DNA from: JAVBNA01 sp031551875
GTDB lineage: Bacteria > Bacillota > Clostridia > Oscillospirales > Acutalibacteraceae
Length of the DNA stretch: 64,000 nt
Direction of reading: 5' to 3'
Assembly: GCA_031551875.1 (NCBI GenBank)
Contig: JAVBNA010000015.1
Location: forward strand, 1-64,000
Numbering within the stretch: position 1 is the stretch's first letter; every line of letters starts with the position of its first letter. This document shows positions 60,392 through 64,000 of this stretch, in pieces. The notes under the pieces are model-generated. The model ran no database searches. It was not told the origin of the DNA and was given only the letters and a program-made list of their open reading frames with translations. Made by a program: the position numbers and the translations under genes.

Positions 60392-60421
60392 TTGTCAAGA
60401 ACGCGCATACCGTGGTATAAT
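60392..60421 (+). promoter_or_regulatory. hisS-aspS promoter
   Basis: TTGTCA (60392-60397), 18 bases, TATAAT (60416-60421). Only 37 bases separate it from hisS, leaving no room for a T-box leader. Confidence 0.8.
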
Positions 60422-60457
60422 ATACCATCTGTAAAGAAAAGGAAATGGGGAGACAAC

Positions 60458-61816
60458 ATGGCACTGCTGACCAAGGCCGTGCGCGGCACGGGCGACCTGC
60501 TACCCGACCAGAGCTATAAATGGCAAGCCGTGGAACGGCTGCTGATGGAGACGGCCGAAACCTACGGCTTTCGCGAGATGCGTACGCCGGTGTTTGAGCA
60601 CACTGAGCTCTTCCAGCGCGGCGTGGGCGACACCACCGATGTGGTGCAGAAAGAGATGTACACGTTCGAGGACAAGGGCGGGCGTTCGATCACCCTGCGG
60701 CCCGAGGGCACGGCGGGCATGGCGCGCGCCATGCTGGAGCACGGGCTGTACGGCGGCGCGCTGCCCATCAAGGTCAGCTACCTGACCTCCTGCTATCGCT
60801 ATGAGAAGCCCCAGGCGGGCCGTCTGCGCGAGTTTCACCAGTTCGGCATCGAGATGTTCGGCACCGACTCTCCCGCCGCCGACGCCGAGGTCATCGCGGT
60901 GGGAGCGGCCGTGCTTTCCCGCCTTGACGTGAAGGGCGTGACGCTGGAGCTCAATTCGATCGGCTGCCCGGCCTGCCGCGCGGAATACCATAAGGCGCTG
61001 AGGGACTACTTCGCCGCGCACGAAAGCGAGCTGTGCGGCACCTGCCACGAGCGTCTTGAGAAAAACCCCATGCGCATCCTAGACTGTAAAAGCCCCGTGT
61101 GCGCGCAGGTTGCGGCCGACGCGCCGGTCATGCTCGACTATCTGTGCGGCGACTGTAAAACGCACTTTGCCGCCGTGCAGGAGCACCTGGACGCGGCGGA
61201 CATCAAGTATGTGCTCAACCCCCGCATCGTGCGCGGGCTGGACTATTACACCCGCACGGTCTTTGAGTTTGTGTCGGCCGAGGTCGGCACACAGGGCACC
61301 GTGTGCGGCGGCGGCCGCTATGACGGGCTGATCGACGAGCTGGGCGGGCAGCACATGCCCTCACTTGGCTTTGCGATGGGGCTTGAGCGGCTGATGATGA
61401 TCCTCGGCAGCCAGGGCATAGAGCTGCCCGAACCGCCCCGCTGCTTGATCTATCTGGCCGGTATGGGCGAGGCGGGCCAGCGCGAGGCCTTTAAGACCGC
61501 GTCGGCGCTGCGCACGGAGGGCTTTCACGCCGAGTGCGACGTCGTGGGGCGCAGCCTCAAGGCGCAGATGAAGTACGCCGACAAGATCGGCGCCCGCTTT
61601 ACGGTTGTGCTGGGTGACGACGAGCTTGCACAGCAAAGGGTCAAGCTGAAAAATATGGATACGGGCGCCGTGCGCGAGGTCGCTTTGGGCGCGGAGCTGT
61701 GCGCCGCCCTGTACGACGTGGCGTTTGACGACATGGCGGACGCCGTGTCCGAGCTGCCCGACGGCGAAGAGAAAAACCTGCTGCGCATGCTGATGAAAGA
61801 GGACAAAGGGGAATAA
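60458..61816 (+). CDS. hisS: Histidyl-tRNA synthetase
   Basis: A class II synthetase, 452 residues. KAVRGTGDLLPDQSYKWQAVE opens the catalytic domain; YRYEKPQAGRLREFHQFGIEMFG is motif 2. The His-specific RGLDYYTRTVFEF loop and GLERLMMIL (motif 3) follow, then the anticodon-binding domain. GGGGAGACAAC precedes ATG 60458. aspS follows 21 bases after the stop, the usual hisS-aspS operon. Confidence 0.97.
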   Translation: MALLTKAVRGTGDLLPDQSYKWQAVERLLMETAETYGFREMRTPVFEHTELFQRGVGDTTDVVQKEMYTFEDKGGRSITLRPEGTAGMARAMLEHGLYGGALPIKVSYLTSCYRYEKPQAGRLREFHQFGIEMFGTDSPAADAEVIAVGAAVLSRLDVKGVTLELNSIGCPACRAEYHKALRDYFAAHESELCGTCHERLEKNPMRILDCKSPVCAQVAADAPVMLDYLCGDCKTHFAAVQEHLDAADIKYVLNPRIVRGLDYYTRTVFEFVSAEVGTQGTVCGGGRYDGLIDELGGQHMPSLGFAMGLERLMMILGSQGIELPEPPRCLIYLAGMGEAGQREAFKTASALRTEGFHAECDVVGRSLKAQMKYADKIGARFTVVLGDDELAQQRVKLKNMDTGAVREVALGAELCAALYDVAFDDMADAVSELPDGEEKNLLRMLMKEDKGE

Positions 61817-61837
61817 GCCCCCAAGATAAGGAGTGGC

Positions 61838-63628
<1,791 letters not shown>

Positions 63629-63634
63629 AAAAAG

Positions 63635-63676
63635 AAACCCGCCTGACGGAAAAATTCTTCGCCAGGCGGGTTTTTG
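63635..63676. terminator. aspS terminator, bidirectional
   Basis: AAACCCGCCTG (63635-63645) pairs with CAGGCGGGTTT (63663-63673), followed by TT on the plus strand and TTCTTTTTTT on the minus strand. It serves convergent aspS and the hydrolase gene. Confidence 0.9.
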
Positions 63677-63692
63677 AGTTGCGGAGCGAGCC

Positions 63693-64000
63693 CTATCTAC
63701 AAAAGGTGTGGTTGCCGATTGTGGTCATGACCGGGCGGGAGCGCAGCCACTTGTTGGTGGTTTTGGCGGGGTTGTAGAAGTAGATGCTGCCGCCCGAGGG
63801 ATCCCAGCCGTTGAGCGCGTCCTGCGCCGCACGCAGCGCCGAATCTGTGGCGGGGCTGTTGATGGCGCCGTTGTCCACAATGGAAAACGCTCCCGGCTGA
63901 TAGATCACGCCCGAAAGTGTGTCGGGAAAGGAGGGGTGCTCCATGCGGTTGAGAATGACCGCACCCACCGCCACCTGCCCGGAATAGGGCTCACCCTTGG
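63693..64000 (-). CDS. SleB/CwlJ-type cell-wall hydrolase, C-terminal part
   Basis: Reading inward from the window edge the frame gives GEPYSGQVAVGAVILNRMEHPSFPDTLSGVIYQPGAFSIVDNG and ends PVMTTIGNHTFCR. This is the catalytic Hydrolase_2 domain of SleB/CwlJ-like enzymes, which cleave spore cortex or vegetative peptidoglycan. The Glu in GEPY is the likely catalytic residue. The N-terminus lies beyond the window, so signal peptide and any binding domain cannot be judged. It hints at, but does not prove, a spore former. Confidence 0.88.
   Translation of the reverse strand, partial: KGEPYSGQVAVGAVILNRMEHPSFPDTLSGVIYQPGAFSIVDNGAINSPATDSALRAAQDALNGWDPSGGSIYFYNPAKTTNKWLRSRPVMTTIGNHTFCR

Overview
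The window is a roughly 60% G+C piece of a Firmicutes chromosome spanning the replication origin. The gene set (remB, noc/parA/parB, yidD-rnpA, khpB/jag, a DUF4321 gene beside maf, zapA beside a U32 peptidase, a SleB-type hydrolase) and codon usage suggest a member of the class Clostridia, probably an Oscillospiraceae/Ruminococcaceae-type rod. That assignment is inference; no 16S gene is present.

Left edge (1-2.2 kb): an AT-rich graveyard with an IS3-family transposase remnant, an unrecognised membrane ORF, a histidine-kinase fragment and a truncated InlB-repeat surface protein. It ends at a tRNA-Lys(CUU) gene with a textbook promoter. From 2.5 to 7.6 kb lies a leftward envelope-glycosylation cluster (CsbB/GtrB-like GT2, YfhO, a GT-C mannosyltransferase-like protein). 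It diverges from yfbR and a proline-rich LCP protein (8.0-10.7 kb). Two AT-rich hypotheticals and a DUF4241 gene follow.

Origin region (12.8-36.9 kb), entirely on the minus strand. Read right to left it is rpmH-rnpA-yidD-yidC-khpB-mnmE-mnmG-rsmG-noc-parA-parB-serS-dnaA-[oriC]-dnaN-rlbA-recF-remB-two zinc-ribbon membrane proteins-gyrB-DUF6487-three YcxB-like proteins-gyrA. The dnaA-dnaN spacer has DnaA boxes and a sequence very like the Bacillus basal unwinding element. Two perfect parS sites lie within 7 kb. Relative to the Bacillus order, the rpmH-parB block is inverted, so it runs toward oriC.

Right part (37-64 kb): guaB; lipoproteins and an M14 peptidase; a NUDIX hydrolase; a GH13 enzyme with glycogen phosphorylase; then a long rightward series. 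That series holds an extended ZapA, a U32 peptidase, dut, a DUF4321 protein, maf, mreB, two paralogous small membrane proteins, mreC, mreD, a class B PBP, a PAP2 phosphatase, minD, mgsA, hisS and aspS. The window ends inside a SleB-like cell-wall hydrolase. Together these genes cover initiation, segregation, topology, tRNA modification and charging, membrane insertion, rod-shape growth and division. No CRISPR array, prophage or intact insertion sequence was seen.
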